Positions 48,657 to 62,400 of a stretch of DNA of 64,000 nt are shown piece by piece; position 1 is the stretch's first letter; each line of letters begins with the position of its first letter. The notes under the pieces are model-generated. The model saw only the letters and a program-made list of their open reading frames with translations, ran no database searches and was not told the origin of the DNA. A program made the position numbers and the translations under genes. Origin of the DNA: Ptiloglossa arizonensis (taxonomy: Eukaryota > Arthropoda > Insecta > Hymenoptera > Colletidae); the NCBI RefSeq assembly GCF_051014685.1, contig NC_135054.1, positions 4,964,001 through 5,028,000 of the forward strand, given 5' to 3'.

Positions 48657-48788
48657 TAACTTAATCGAATCGTATAATTACTCTACAATTATTAGTTAAC
48701 TTTATTTTTATTGCAACGTCATGGTAAATAATTATATTGTACGAAAAATATAATAAATATTTATTATACAAGCAGAAAATGCTTGGTA
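48657..48788 (+). repeat. Direct repeat, right copy
   Basis: Second copy of 47242-47368. Similarity ends on both sides at about the same points, so a single sequence of 127-132 bases has been copied rather than a longer duplication. Confidence 0.9.
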
Positions 48789-51700
48789 TTGGCAAACCCT
48801 AGAAATATGTGTAGTGAACGATTCGAACGAATAAATATATTAAATTAAATGTACAATAACTTAATACAAATAAGGGAGAATATACGTGCAAAAATTATGA
48901 AAGAAATGAAGAACAATCATCTGGCAAAATAAGCTATATTTGTAGTAAAATTCCTCTACTGTAAGAAGAAAAAGAAATTATTCTTGAGAAGATAAATTAA
49001 AAATAAAACAAAATTGTCCATCGGAAATTATATGCAAATTTCGATGTATTATGCTCAACCAATGTTAGTTGATAATCATTTTCAAGAACGACGAAATTTT
49101 CGTTAAATGCTTGTATTTACGGAGCGCAGTTGCGAGCATGTGGTACCGTACAATGTGACGCCATAGTAATAGAGATGACGCACCGAATTAGTGACTTTAA
49201 AACATAACGAAAAAATATTGAAAATTCACAACTAAATATAATTAAAGCACAGAGAGTAGAATTGAAAATCGAGTAAAATAAAATATGTTACAATAAAAGA
49301 GAAAAATATGTACTCAAATGGTTAACACTCCATGCTGAATATATGTATATAACAAGCTGTAAATGTACGATATATTAATTTTGTTCAGGAATAAAATAAA
49401 AGTCGCTAGCAAAATCGTATCAAAATGTAGAATCGATGTAATAGATAATATTTGCATAAGTTTGCAAATCCCTTTGCAACTCCCAGTGATATGAAAGAAC
49501 TGACCTCACGAAAGGTTTTAAAAATAAAATCATTCAAGAGAATATACAATTTTTCACGGTAATATTACAATACAACGTTCGAAAATCATTCGAAAAAATC
49601 GTATAAAGAATTTATCTCTAGAAAAGTATGTAAAGGATATGTATGATAAAAAAGAAAAGGAACAACAAACGAACAAGATGATTTTAAATCAACGTAATAA
49701 GACAATTTATCTACTCTGTCTCGAAAATTGTAACATCCAAATAGCGAGTTCTTAAAATACCGTCCACGATAAAAGCTTATTGTACAGCTGAGTAGAACAC
49801 AGCTCGTTCGTCAATGTGCAATTAAATAAATCATCGAATACTCTCGTAATTGAATAAAACGCTTGGCCACTGATATTTCTAAGACCATAATACCAACGTC
49901 AAGTGTAAACTTCTCCGTATTAATGTAACCCTTTCACTCGTGAAACTCGTTATACCGTTCACACATAACGTTTCGGCGCAATCATAGTGTCCGTACGCAG
50001 TACACGCCTAATGCGTGGGCTTCGCGTCAGGTCGCAAGGATTCCTTGAGAATGCGCGTGTGCGTTACCGGCCAACGCGACGTGAACGTTCTTATCGAAAC
50101 TGCAGTTTTATTACGTGCCATTACGCAATGCGAGTCGCTGCAGACTAAAGACGATCGAAAATAGATAAAAAAAAAAAAAAGCGAAAAAATGTGCAAACCT
50201 TGTAACTGAAAATACTATGATAATTCTGTGGATTACGAATGTGACGGAGATCTTTAAATCTCTGAAAGAGATACCACACAGTTTCACTACCTGTAGTAAT
50301 TTTCAATTGTAAAATTGTACCACGTTGTCAAGCCGGAAAATAGTCACTTTTGAAGTTTATTTCCAAACTCGGTAATTTTTTCTATAGTAATTCATTAATA
50401 TACTAAAATTCTTTTTCGTGGAGGATAAAATGAAAAAGATAATTTGAAAATATATATTCCGTTCACAGCTGTTTAAAATAGCCTTCATTGCTAAGCACTG
50501 CAAACATTTCATGGGCTTGCACGTTTGCAAGTATGCAAAATATTCAGTGTATTTGTATTCGTAATTCTTCGGCACGTTTCGCTAGACTAAAATAAATAAA
50601 CACTATTGGTTTACACTGTATTTATTAAGGATTATGTATCAAGACACATTTTCCATTATGCGAACATAAAACCGTTATATCGAAACTTAAACCGTTTATA
50701 TCGCAGAGACAAGAAATTTGTGAACAATTGGTCTTTCTCTTTAAATTTGAAGAGTAAGGTGTGCCTATGTGTCAAGTTTGCGACATTATTTTAGCATAGA
50801 TTGCATTGTTTGAATTATCGTGAGAAAATCAAGCTTAAAATTTTGCATTTTGCATATACATACATATGTATGTAACGTGTTACATACCACGTGAAAGTGG
50901 TAACGTGTTTGATTTCTATACGAAATGATTCGAGTTGAAGTACAGTATATTACAACTTGTTACTTGTGTAGAATCATGTACTTATAGGGTGTCTATACGA
51001 TAGCAAAATACGAATAAAACGTAACAAAAACTTTCTCATCACTTTTCGAGTATAATGTGATAATGCAAAGCAAACGATTTTCTGTTCAATATTTCAAGGT
51101 CACATGCTTTTTAAAAAGTGGAACGCTACATTCTCGTTCCAGTACCACGAAGGTACCGAAGAAGGTTCAACGCTCTACTTTGAACTGACCTTGAAGCAAT
51201 TAAAAATTATAGAAGAGGAACAAAATTATTCAAGCAGACAATTTGCAAAATTGGAAAATGATTATTCTTGATTTCTGTACGTGGAATAACATTTTCTTAC
51301 CGCGCCTCTCAGTACAGTTAACTTAAAATATGGTGTGGCCTAATTTTGTGTAGACTCTGAAACGAATTCGATCATATTAAATAATACAATAACTAAACAC
51401 TTAACAGTGCCTGTATAAACGTAAGTTGTTCTTTTCTTTACCAATCGTTTAACTGGTTTTGATCATCGTTTTAATACAAATCTCGCGTCGTATCAACGAC
51501 AGTAACGTTGGGATGTGGAGATGGTTAATTTTAAATAAATCATTGGTGAACAAATAAATAAAAGATACGTAAGGTAATAGCCATATTTCGGACAACGAAG
51601 CAGCCTAATAAAGTCTAATGAAGCGGTTCAAGATTATAATGTATACAACGTTTATGCAATGTTAAAGTTATGGCCACGAATTTGCATAATTCTTCTTCCC

Positions 51701-54700
51701 TCGTTTTCCGTCGCTTTTGGTAAAATAACCTTCACACTGTGATAAATATTTTATCGTATCGAACGAGCAATAATTAACATAAACGTAACATTATACAACA
51801 AAGAATATTATACGTTGTCATTGCTGACGTACTTGACATGGTTCAAATTGCTTCGAATATACGAGGAAAGTTTCGAACAATTTGATGTTTCACTCGAACA
51901 ATTAAAAGTTCTCGGAAGTTTTAAAATTCTTGACTAGCAACCGATGTCAAGATTATACAATAGTCGCATATATTTGCACGCTGTTAATGTTGCAAACAAC
52001 AAATACTTTCATTTGTTGGCACTATATATCTTGAAGGGTGTTTTATAGCACCTTGTAATTTTAATTCCAGACAACAGTCTGCTTGGCAGCAAGAACTATG
52101 TATATTCAAAAAAATTCTTATCGACTGTTTAGGGACATTCTCTGAATTATTTTGAGTCGTGTAGTTTAAACACTATCGACAATAATCTAGTTGATACAAC
52201 CGTTGAATTAATAACTTTATTTTTGTAAACTCTTCAAAATTTAAGTTCTTCGACAATTGTAAGATTCATATAAATATTCGATCACGAATAAGAATTCATT
52301 TACCTAATGTAAAATGACTTTTATTTTTCTTTTAAACACATATTAACCATTATTTTCTCATAGTTGTTGTTTGGTATAGATCGACAGCCAACTTGTTAAA
52401 ATGTTTCAATATTTTCAACATAATTTAGATTCCAATTTCTGCACAATTAGATACTTGATCATTTGTAATGCAACGCCAATTACGTATACATTTGACGATA
52501 AGATTAATTCGCTTTTACTTTACAAAATTTTCGTTGTAACATTAGCTATTTAAAAATGTGATTGCAAACAGTATTGTACAACGACACACACACACACACA
52601 CGTATGTGTATATATGTATATTAAATATTAATTAAAAAATAGAAATCAATATTACTATTTTGGTGAAATTATATTTTTTCATATATCTGTGATCAATTAT
52701 TTTATATTATTTAAAGAAAGGTATCAAAATAATTTTGCAAATATTTAAAGCGAAAATTTGCAATAGTAGAGGATCAAATTCGTGGTGCAAAACAATTCGA
52801 CACAATTCTCGCAAAATAGCATCGTACCGTTCGGTTTTCAGTTTAGAGTTAACTTTTTAAAACCCTCAATTTTCGAACGGTAACGGAATTCAGATTGCAG
52901 TGAACGTGTAAAAACTCGCTTGTTCGTGATGCGGTGACGCGCAGCTACATATTATTAGCAACGATACTTGCAATTTCTCAAATTGCGAACGCGTATCGGT
53001 TCTAATGAATCATGAACAGGCAAAACGATCTTGATTGTCGTCTACGTTGCCTGGAAAGAGAAACGCCATCTACACGTACATATGTATGTATATCGAACGA
53101 TCTGTAGTTAATTTCTGTAAAACTGACGATTGTGCCTGCGAGTAATGAATATCGCGTGACCGCGCGAGACCAATTATTTAAGGAACATCCGAAACGGAAA
53201 TAATTGTCGACATAGAACGCACATATTCCACTCATTATCGTCGAAGAGGCAGAGATCACGCGCCGATATACAAGGTGAGTCACGCAATTTGATCGAGTCG
53301 TGTCTCTCTTGCGGCCGACAATAGAAGAAGGTGATACAGGAAGAAGCTGAACCGTTTAATAAAATCTGACTTTCTATGACGTCACTTGTTCCGCAAGTAT
53401 TGTACAACGACGCACCTGTGAAATACAACCGCATTGCCATTTTCAAGCGAAGCGCGAATTTCTTTGTACATAAATTAAATTTTCACACAATCCTGGGTAA
53501 AACAATTATGAAGGAAGGTATTTTCTGAAAATGTTCGTTCAAGTTGTTAAAGAAAGTGCAAAGGAAGATATTCGAATAATTATACAAACTTTTTCAATTG
53601 AAAATCACCGCTGCGCTTTATGAGTTACCGGCGTATACGTACGTTGATAAATAAAATTGAAAGTTATGCACGTAGAGACTTTAAAAAATTTATACAAATT
53701 AAGTATCACAGTGAGTTTTCGAACGCAAACAGAAGTAGAAATTAATAAATAGTTAACTGAATGTACATTAAATTAACAAATACTCCGATCGAATTTTTAC
53801 GAAAATTAAGTCTCGTATAAAAAGCTTAATATCACGTTTTTAACTTGTTTTTATCCCGGTGGTACCAGAAATACCTACTTCCTCCTCTAAGTATGTATGT
53901 ATATACACTCCCTCCTTTTTTGATTCATTTAGCCCAGCGTACCGCCAAATCGTATCAACACAACTGGGGAGAAATGTTTACAGTGTATTGTATTTTTGGC
54001 TTACTTTAATGAATTTCTGGTTCTGTGTCTTCTTACCGCACGAATCGAATAACCGCAAACTGTTCTTCCATGCCACCGAAACCAATATTTCCGCGAAACG
54101 CAAACTGGATTCTGAAGTTAAACACGGTGATACTTGTTTAAAAAATTTCACCTCCCAAAACAACCTAAGAATAATCAGCTTTTATCGTTTTTCGTTGAAC
54201 GTACATTGACAAACGTTACAACATTTCTAGTTCAGTGTTTCATTTCGATAAGGTATAAAGTCTATTACCCCTCGCTGTCATTATAAATAGTGTGATTGCT
54301 GTTAAATACACAAAAAGCGGAATAAAAAATATTCTCGTATAAAAATGTCCAAACGTAAGATTTGGTTACGTTTTGGTAACGTTAACTGCTTGTTTAGTAG
54401 CAAAATGGCACTTCGCCTTCTCACTCCGTGAGACCGGCTGCAACTATGTAATAGTAGAATACCAATGCGATATTCAATGCCATGAAAGACTCCGTTAGTG
54501 GTCGCAAATTATCGTACTCCGAGAGTTAAACCATATAATTAGTATGCGGTAAGAAGGAAGGACCGATTGTCTGTCCTGTTCGTTACTTTCAAAATTTCAT
54601 ACGTTTACAGAATCATATTTGAAACGTTAAATACGATGAGGCGAACGCGATGGTTTCGACCATTTTCTTCATTGAAATTATAGACTAGTTCAAATTACTA

Positions 54701-54960
54701 ATATTGAATATGACAATAATTTACCATAGCCATATACTTAATATCGAATGTCACCTAATTGTACACTTCGACAAGATAGCATGTCAGACGTACAATTACG
54801 AAGGAATTTAAAAAAATGTTCAAACATAATTTACGTATATACATAAAATTTCTTTTAAATATACACACACGTGTACACATATAGTTTCTACTATACCAAA
54901 TTGAGGATACAAGTGAGAAATTACAATAAAAAAACTAATATTTTGTAAAATTACATTACA
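48789..54960. other. AT-rich, gene-poor stretch
   Basis: About 6 kb of strongly AT-rich DNA with no convincing gene. Minor items: a CA microsatellite (52584-52601), a second perfect CRE palindrome TGACGTCA (53377-53384), a GC-richer patch at 52900-53460, and an inverted pair of AACGTG words near 50874-50911. The plus frame at 53859-54209 (116 codons) matches nothing known to me. Confidence 0.45.
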
Positions 54961-55830
54961 TTAGTATTTCGTCTACATTCCCTTCGGCATTTATGATTGG
55001 CCTTGTCTTGGAATCGATCGATTACTTTTGTTGTTGTTGAAATCGAAGTATTTTTCTATACTTTTACCACCTTCTTTGCGTCTTCTTTCTTTTTTATATT
55101 ATAATCTTTTAATTGAACTTTTACTTCTCTTTATAAATGTTCATAGGATGAACATGATCGGAGCGATTCTTTCAATTCACATTATAAAGCAACTATTCTC
55201 TAACAACGCGCGAAGTGTGTTTGAAATCATTGTCTTGCTGGAAATGATATACTCGTGGCATTTGAAATTTTTCAGCCGAATGTTTTAAATTCCGTTTTAA
55301 AATGTTCGGATATTTCATCTTGTCCGTTGTTTTCTCTATAAATTCAATATTCCCTGATTCATCTGCCGCCGTGCAGCCCCATATCATGATTGATCCCCTG
55401 CCGTGTTTAAAAATTGATCGTGTATGATTTTCATGGAACTTTGTATTCGGCTGTCTCCATACGATTTCTTTACCGTGCGCATCAAATAAATTAATATTAA
55501 TTCTGTCACAGGAAATTATATCGTCTCAGGAACTTTCCGAATAATTTATGTACATATTGTTTAGTCAACTTCAAACGCTTTAATGTATTTACCTTGAAAC
55601 TATGTATTTTAAACTATTCAACCGCAATATTTCTCTCTACGCAAAATTCGACGAATTGTTTCTTTTGACACGACACTAAATATTGAAGAAACATTTACTG
55701 CTAATATTGTCACTAGTATGGCTTCGATTTTAATTTGTCGCACTATGATCTTTCGTCGTACTTGGAAAGAATTCGTTTTCTCTCCCGATCACTCTTATTT
55801 TGTAGTGTACCTTTAGTATTTAAATTTATT
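54961..55830 (-). pseudogene. Tc1-like transposase pseudogene, nearly full span
   Basis: Reading the minus strand from about 55830 down to the TAA at 54963-54961, the pieces follow the order of a Tc1 transposase. First an HTH region containing RQIKIEAIL and SKETIRRILRREKYCG (about 55640-55740). Then VWRQPNTKFHENHTRSIFKH and IMIWGCTAADESGNIEF (about 55300-55460). Then FQQDNDFKHTSRVVRE (55193-55240), where the family's 'F-Q-Q-D-N-D-P-K-H-T' keeps the second catalytic Asp. The expected 'D-L-N-P-I-E-x-L-W' has decayed. Last comes 'I-P-R-Q ... MPKGM.TKY' (54961-55020), the usual Tc1 C-terminus. Several stops and frame changes interrupt it, so it is inactive. It is better preserved than the relic at 47.4-47.9 kb. 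Confidence 0.85.
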
Positions 55831-58500
55831 TATTATTTTATATATAATAGAGTAGTACTACTAACTATACTACCGATTTCCCGTAAAGATTTTCTCTTAC
55901 AATATAAATTTACAACGATTCATCGGAAAAAAAATACCTTTCATATTTTTCCATAGCTATTGTTAAAACTAACGCAAAATGACAAACGAAAATCAAAACA
56001 ATGCGTGCTTTATGTTCTATAACCTGATGTAGTAGTTCCTCTATAATAAAATAGAAAAAAAAATGCATAACAATATATATATGTATATATTTTTAGAGAA
56101 TTCCCACTCTGTACGCTTAATCTCGTATTGATAAAATCGTTATATGTTTGGAAACATTCGTGATAATAACAAAACTAGCTTGTTGTTGTTACTATTTCTG
56201 TTCAGCAATCGAACTTAAATAGTAATAAAATGAAGTTAAATATTTCAATTTACCAAACATTATAATTTATTTTGCTATATTTTACCAAACATGGATTTAA
56301 TACGAGTATACGATCAATTTATATCTCGATAAATAATGTTCCCATAAAATTTTAAACAGACTTTCCCAAATTTTACGAAACCTCTGCATTTAGACTTGAC
56401 ATCCGTTTCCTTCGACTCGTTAATGCTTAATGATCGTTGTCGATTGTGTTAGGCGATTGTGATTTATCGATCGCGCAAAGGAGGACATTATGTTTAATAT
56501 TTACCGAACATGACGCAACATTTAAAGAACATCTATAGAAGTAATCGAGACGAATCTTTCTCTTGGAAATAAAAAAATATTGCCTCTTACTTGAAACTCT
56601 TCCATTTTGTACAAATTGTACCAATGAGAACGTAACGATTTTCGACCGATCGTTTCACTCATCTCGTTTCTGCTACATATTTTAAAGCGATTTACAACTT
56701 CGAATACACGAAAGCATGTGCGTTTAAACGACGGGTAGTCGCTTTAGTATTTATGAAAAGATTGGAATAAGATTTCAAAGTTATGTTAACTGGATTTTAT
56801 GTTGGTTTTACTGTCTGTAAAATGTACGAGAAGAAAATATTATCATCGTAGAATTCGTTGCAAAGTACCAGTAAAATACTATTAGAAAAGTCATATATCC
56901 GGTGATAATGTACATATGTAATTCAAATTTGTAGGTACTGTATAAATACATAGAAGGAATGTTTCTTGAATGTACTCCTGCCTTTTTTTCTCATCGAATG
57001 TACATTTGCTTACATGTTATTTAAATTTTGTCTCGACTTTCCCATCCGGGACAAAGAAAAACGTACATGTATGAAACTGCAGTGGCAGTTTTAATTATGT
57101 ACATTCTCATGCTTTCAATTCGTTTACGCTTAATCGTGAAACAGGAGCTGCTAAACGAAATTTTTGTTGTTAAATATTACTCGCAAGAAACATCCGATTT
57201 TTAAGAATCTAATTGCCCGGAAACTTTTGCACACTGATGTACACCATAGGAAAACGTAAAGGAAATTCTGTAAAAAAATAATTTATACTTTTGTAGAGTT
57301 TGTAAAATTTTAGTTCGTACTTTCATAAAATTCTGTAAAATTTAAATTTATACTTTGATGAAATTAATGTAAAATGGAGACGAACAAGTGCCATCTTGAA
57401 GAAGGTAGTTGCCCCAGCAAAGGTCGGGTAGTTTGGAAGTCAACCGCAACCACATTGTTGCGACATCTACAGAGTACATGCCACAGCAACATTGTGGGTG
57501 AACAGTTGCCACGTTTCGTGCCCTGAAACGTCTAAAGATAGATCGTAATGACCAAGGGGATCGATCAATCAAAAGTCGGAGTCACAGCAAGGCGTTTATG
57601 TTTCGATTAATAAAATATACATTCGTTGTTGTTAAAGTTGACATTTAAATTTATTGAAATTCCCTTCCCTTCTACGATGTTCTTTGACTGCACGAGGTAT
57701 TCGTGGATCGGCAACGTCCATTGCGCGAGTCTCTGGGCGTAAACTTGAAGTTTTAAAGAAACGATCAACTTGTACTTTTACAAATTTGCTTAGAAATGTT
57801 TTTCACAATATTTGTTCTTGCGGAATGTTTATGAAAAATGAGCGTTAGAAACTTTTCTGTAAACTTCTCTTTCAAATTGTTATTTCGAAGAGAACTTTTT
57901 TTAAAAAAACATTTCGTTCTATTTGAGAATTAAGTATCGTATTATGGGCAATACAACGACACGATATTATTAATATCGTTATTTTGAACAAAAGGTATGA
58001 AAATACATACCAAGTAATTAGTAGTATGAAAAAGAACAGAACACGCGTTATATGTTTTACAAATTTATAAAAAATAATACACAAATAACTTTATTTGTAT
58101 AATTTAATAACGGTAAAAATATACAAGTTCCATAATACATATAAATATTTATATACATACATATGTATGTATGTAAATACATATAGGCACTACGTTGTAA
58201 ACACTATGTTTACATTCGGTAACGTAACAAGCGACAGCATCCGGTATTTTTTACAAAGTAAAAGTATACGGATTAGAAACTTTTTTGGTATCGACGAATA
58301 AAATATCGCGTAGATACGTTCGTTCTTTTTCCTGCTTTTACAAAAATAATTTCACAACTGTTTCGACCGGATAGAACGATCTCCATTGATTCTAAACCCG
58401 TATTGTTTACACGTGTACGTAGATAGTCGGTATATTTCGTAGACCGTGCTGCGTAACCGAAAACGATCAATTATTTACAGCGTGAATCATGAAAACTATA
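55831..58500. other. AT-rich spacer with a degenerate tandem patch
   Basis: No gene recognised. 57268-57375 carries a degenerate repeat of GTAAAATTT..TACTTT..T units of roughly 50 bases. 57360-57560 is GC-richer with ORFs on both strands, none recognisable. A palindromic ACATACATATGTATGT run lies near 58154-58170. Confidence 0.45.
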
Positions 58501-58817
58501 ACGCGCGTTCTCCTTTTGTCGCCGGACTGTACGTCGAATAAATATATATTCCGTGGAACACGATCGAGGGAAGCGGAAGGTTCGGAACTCGGATAGGATG
58601 CCCTAAAAGGCAAAGGCGGCACATGCGGTGGCGTTGAAATGCATCGTTCGCCGAGTGTGCGCGCGCGTCGCTCGAGGCAGAGCTCGAGTAAAACATAGTG
58701 GCAAGGTGGATCGGGCTGGTGTGACGGTGTCACGGATTTAAACGCAACTTGCGATATTAGAAGGTGGTGGAACGCGATGTAGTAGGACAGGAGGTGGGGA
58801 TCGAGGAAGAGGTCCAG

Positions 58818-58825
58818 TGACGTCA
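58818..58825. promoter_or_regulatory. Perfect CRE palindrome TGACGTCA
   Basis: Consensus site for CREB/ATF bZIP factors, placed in the GC-rich block, which makes it the most plausible of the three copies in the window (others at 2424-2431 and 53377-53384). Occupancy is unknown. Confidence 0.35.
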
Positions 58826-59137
58826 CGCGCAACCTTGAGCACCGACCTCGGACAACGAGTCGCCTGGTTTATCTATATGCAAGCGATGCTTTTCTCTGTC
58901 TGCGTGGCCGCGCGACCGTGTACCGACTACAAAGGCGCTTGCGCTCTCACGTGCTAACAGGGAGAGGGGATACACGCGTGCACGGGGAAACGCGTGAATT
59001 CGTCCGAACGTAATCCATATGCCGTGAGAACAAATGTCGCGATTACGAACGGCTCGATAGACTGCTAAGTCGAAAGGAACGCTGTTAAATTGATACTTTG
59101 GGTCGTCGAATTAAATAGCCGCCGGTGTCGCGCCGTA

Positions 59138-59180
59138 GCGTTGCGTTGCGTTGCGTTGCGTTGCGTTGCGTTGCGTTGCG
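59138..59180. repeat. TTGCG pentanucleotide array
   Basis: Eight perfect TTGCG units (59141-59180), followed by degenerate TGGCG/TGACG units to about 59205. CpG-containing pentamer arrays are unusual; the array lies inside the promoter-like block. Confidence 0.97.
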
Positions 59181-59460
59181 TGGCGCTGCGTGACGTGGCG
59201 TGGCGTACGTGTACGCCAACGCGCGCAACTCGCCGTTTTTGACCGCGGCAGAAATTCAGGGACTACGTGTGCTACGCCGTGAGACGAAAGTTTCGATGGG
59301 AGTTTCCGTTCCTTTTTGCTTCATTACGTTCGAGCGGTGCAACGGAAGTCTCGTGAAATAAATCCGAGTTCCGTATAAACGCAAAGCATCCGCCCGCGTC
59401 CTTGGGCTCTAGTGTCTCTCGAGCTACGATCGACACACGGAGCGATTTCTTCGCACCCTT

Positions 59461-62400
59461 GTACCGTTTCTAGAGGCAATTTTTACGAGAGAACGGTAAC
59501 GTCTGACTTTCGAGCGACGTAGACGGTCCACCAACTTCGCGATATAGATAGAATTAAACCGTCAGACGCATTCTTCGCTGACCAGACGCAATAAAAATAA
59601 TGATTCCGGTCGATTTTTAATTGGACACTATACAAAAGCTAATCCGCCGCGGAGATTTTTTTCCTCCAGACGCGTCTGACGTGTATCGTCATTCGTCTCG
59701 CGTCACCTTCACAAATTTGAAGGTTGGCGTAGGTTGTGTTCGAATCTAATTCTGACCGTCCGGCAGACATCTACTACGTATATACATATGTATATACAAA
59801 TCGTACGTTGGACGCACGCGGTACTAAAGCCTTTTTGGTCGTCGAAACAATGAGCCCGTGTCTTTGAAAAACGAGCTGCGCGGCCGGTCGTCGAAGATCT
59901 TAATTACGCGAAATCAATTTCGGTTCAACGTACCGTTTAACCGTACCGTTAGATCGGAAAAAGTGCGCGTTATTGTACGAAAGTACGAGCAATCGGTTTC
60001 GCAAATATTTTTCACTCATTGGAAATTAAACGATGTATCACTGCTCGATTCCAATAAGAGCGTATCGACCAAGGAGAATACGAACGATTGCGCGCGTTAA
60101 ATTAATCAATTTTTTGACCACGGGTAACGATATTATTCGATATCTAGACGCTCGGGTTAAAGAAAATGTCAGGCATTTAGATGTACATATTTTAGCACTT
60201 GTGGATAATTCTGTGGAAAATAAATTACGGAATTGAGCACAGAAGCTTTTTCTATCAGCGATTAATTCAGCAACGAGAAGGTTAAATATACATACCTATT
60301 ATGTACGTCATTCGAAGCAATCGCGGAAACAATTAGGATTTCAAATTCGAATCGATGCATCAAGATGATGCAGGAAGTAGTAGCCGGTGTTGCCTACGGT
60401 CGTGCAGTTCCGTTTTTCATAATGCGATAAATTATTTTTGGACAACGGCTACAACTGTTAATTTACAGATTGACGAAAACCGCAGGGGGAAAACTCGATG
60501 AAACGGATATCGGTTAAAATGTCCCAGTTTTTAGATAATCCGTACGTATATATCTGCCAATACGTATACAAGTTTTATGCTAGCGAATCTCCGGGGAAAT
60601 TAGCGCTAGCATCCGAAAATCGACGTATCGGTTTGGTACATATTCGGGGACAAGGAGCACCTTTTTTCCTCTCTTGAACCTGGACGCGTCCGAGACAAAC
60701 CAATAAAACAATATCAATCGCAACCAACAACAAAATACTACCAAGTGTGAAACATCTTCGAAGGTCTCTCGCGTGAAAACAGAATTTTGCGACGCATTCC
60801 TAACTGGTTTTCTATAAATCTGCCTGTTTACGAGATTTCGAGCAAATTTTCAACAAATCGCGTGCCTTCGAATGTTTCGTCATCGCTTCGAAAATATTCG
60901 TCTCCAGAAATCTGTAACAAATTTTTCGTCGAAAAATGTTTAAACCGTGTGCCTTATTCGGAGCTCCGAAATTCGGTCGATACCTATGAATTTTTATCGA
61001 TCGAAGCTATCGAACATATCCACGTATGTATGAATTTCAAATTTTCCACACATACGTACGTACTTACTTATAGTTTATCGAGTTATCAAATGTTAAATGC
61101 GTGTACGAAGAGCTTATGCTCGTAATTAATGACTCTGGTTTCGATCCTCCCAAACAAAAATTACGATTAAATGCGTCTATCGTCCAGCGAAAATAAATAA
61201 AAATAAAAACTTGACGATTTTTTGAAATTCCATTCAGAAGAAAATATTTCATCTTTTCGTCAAATTTTGTAGCTCCTTCGAGTCAAAAAAAAGAAACCTT
61301 TAAAGTTTCGCGTGCAATGCATATACTTAGTATATAGAAAGTTCGATTCAAAGTCTTAATCAATTTTGGCTGTACTTTCGAAAAGTCCCAGTGCTCAATC
61401 GGCGTAAAATTTTGGGAAGCAGGAGGGTAGGAGAAGTACTTCTTAAATATCAAATTTTAGCTTCGAGCATTTAATGAGATATTAAGAGATAATAATAACA
61501 AATTTTCCACAGAATACATTGACTTCTACCCGTACGGACATTATTAATGCGACCATCTTCATCGTAAAAGTCATCGTCCTACTTAAAATCCACGCATTAC
61601 GCCATTGTAATTTTCGGTTGCCGAAACATCTTGTAATTCGTGTCAGTTTTTATGAAGTGTGTTAAAGTTGGGCTAGATTTTCTCTCGTCGCGAATGCGGC
61701 ACCACGCCAACTTGGTGAAAAAAAATTATACGAACACCCTATAGTTACGAAGACCTAGATCGTTACTATGTAGTCGACTGCCCAACACTTGACGACGATA
61801 CTAATGCAGAGAACGACAGTTGCATTAGCCTAGTCGTCCGTGTAACGTACATATGCACGTACAAACAGAATACAATGTATCGTACGGAATTTTATTATTA
61901 ATATTTCGAAAGCTATTGAACATCCAAAGTTAAATGTTTATATTTAGGATTTGGTACCGATTGACCACCGAGCTCCGCCATTTATTTAAGACGCAAATTT
62001 TTAAGAAAATGCACGAAACGAACCGATCTGTTTTATCTTCCAATTAAGCAAACTTCAACTGCGCGCGCGTTGTGTCGCAGCAAGAGCACTCGAGACAATT
62101 TCATACAATAATCGACACGCATAGATTTCGAATACTCTTTACGATTAATAAGCGAGCTAAATTATGCTACCGATAATAGGGAACACACGATAAACAGAAG
62201 AGATGACCGACCGTGGAGCGGTTCGAGTCACGTACGTACAGTGCATACACGCATATACGGAGCAATACTAATGGCGCAGCGCGGTGGCTGGAAATGCGCA
62301 CGACGCGATGCAGAGGGAACTATAATTCACGTGATTAAAGCTGCACTTTGATCATCTGTTTAGACTGTGTTACCACTATCGCGAACGATGTACTTCACAG

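Larger units (their letters stand above)
58501..59460. promoter_or_regulatory. GC-rich promoter-like block
   Basis: GC and CpG rise sharply over about 950 bases. It includes a perfect CRE palindrome (TGACGTCA, 58818-58825), an imperfect GTGACGGTGTCAC palindrome near 58720, CACGTG-like and GCGCGC-rich words, and the TTGCG array. This is how CpG-rich promoters look in hymenopterans, but no first exon can be assigned on either strand. The minus frame at 58467-58832 (121 codons) is unrecognised and probably chance. Confidence 0.3.

Noticed and set aside
2424..53384. CRE palindromes at 2424 and 53377 as regulatory sites
   Set aside because: A perfect 8-mer is expected about once per 64 kb, more often in CpG-rich DNA, and neither lies in promoter-like sequence.
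50985..61742. Paired element ends TATAGGGTGTCTA (about 50985) and ACACCCTATAG (about 61732)
   Set aside because: Short inverted words over 10 kb apart with unrelated flanks; not one element.
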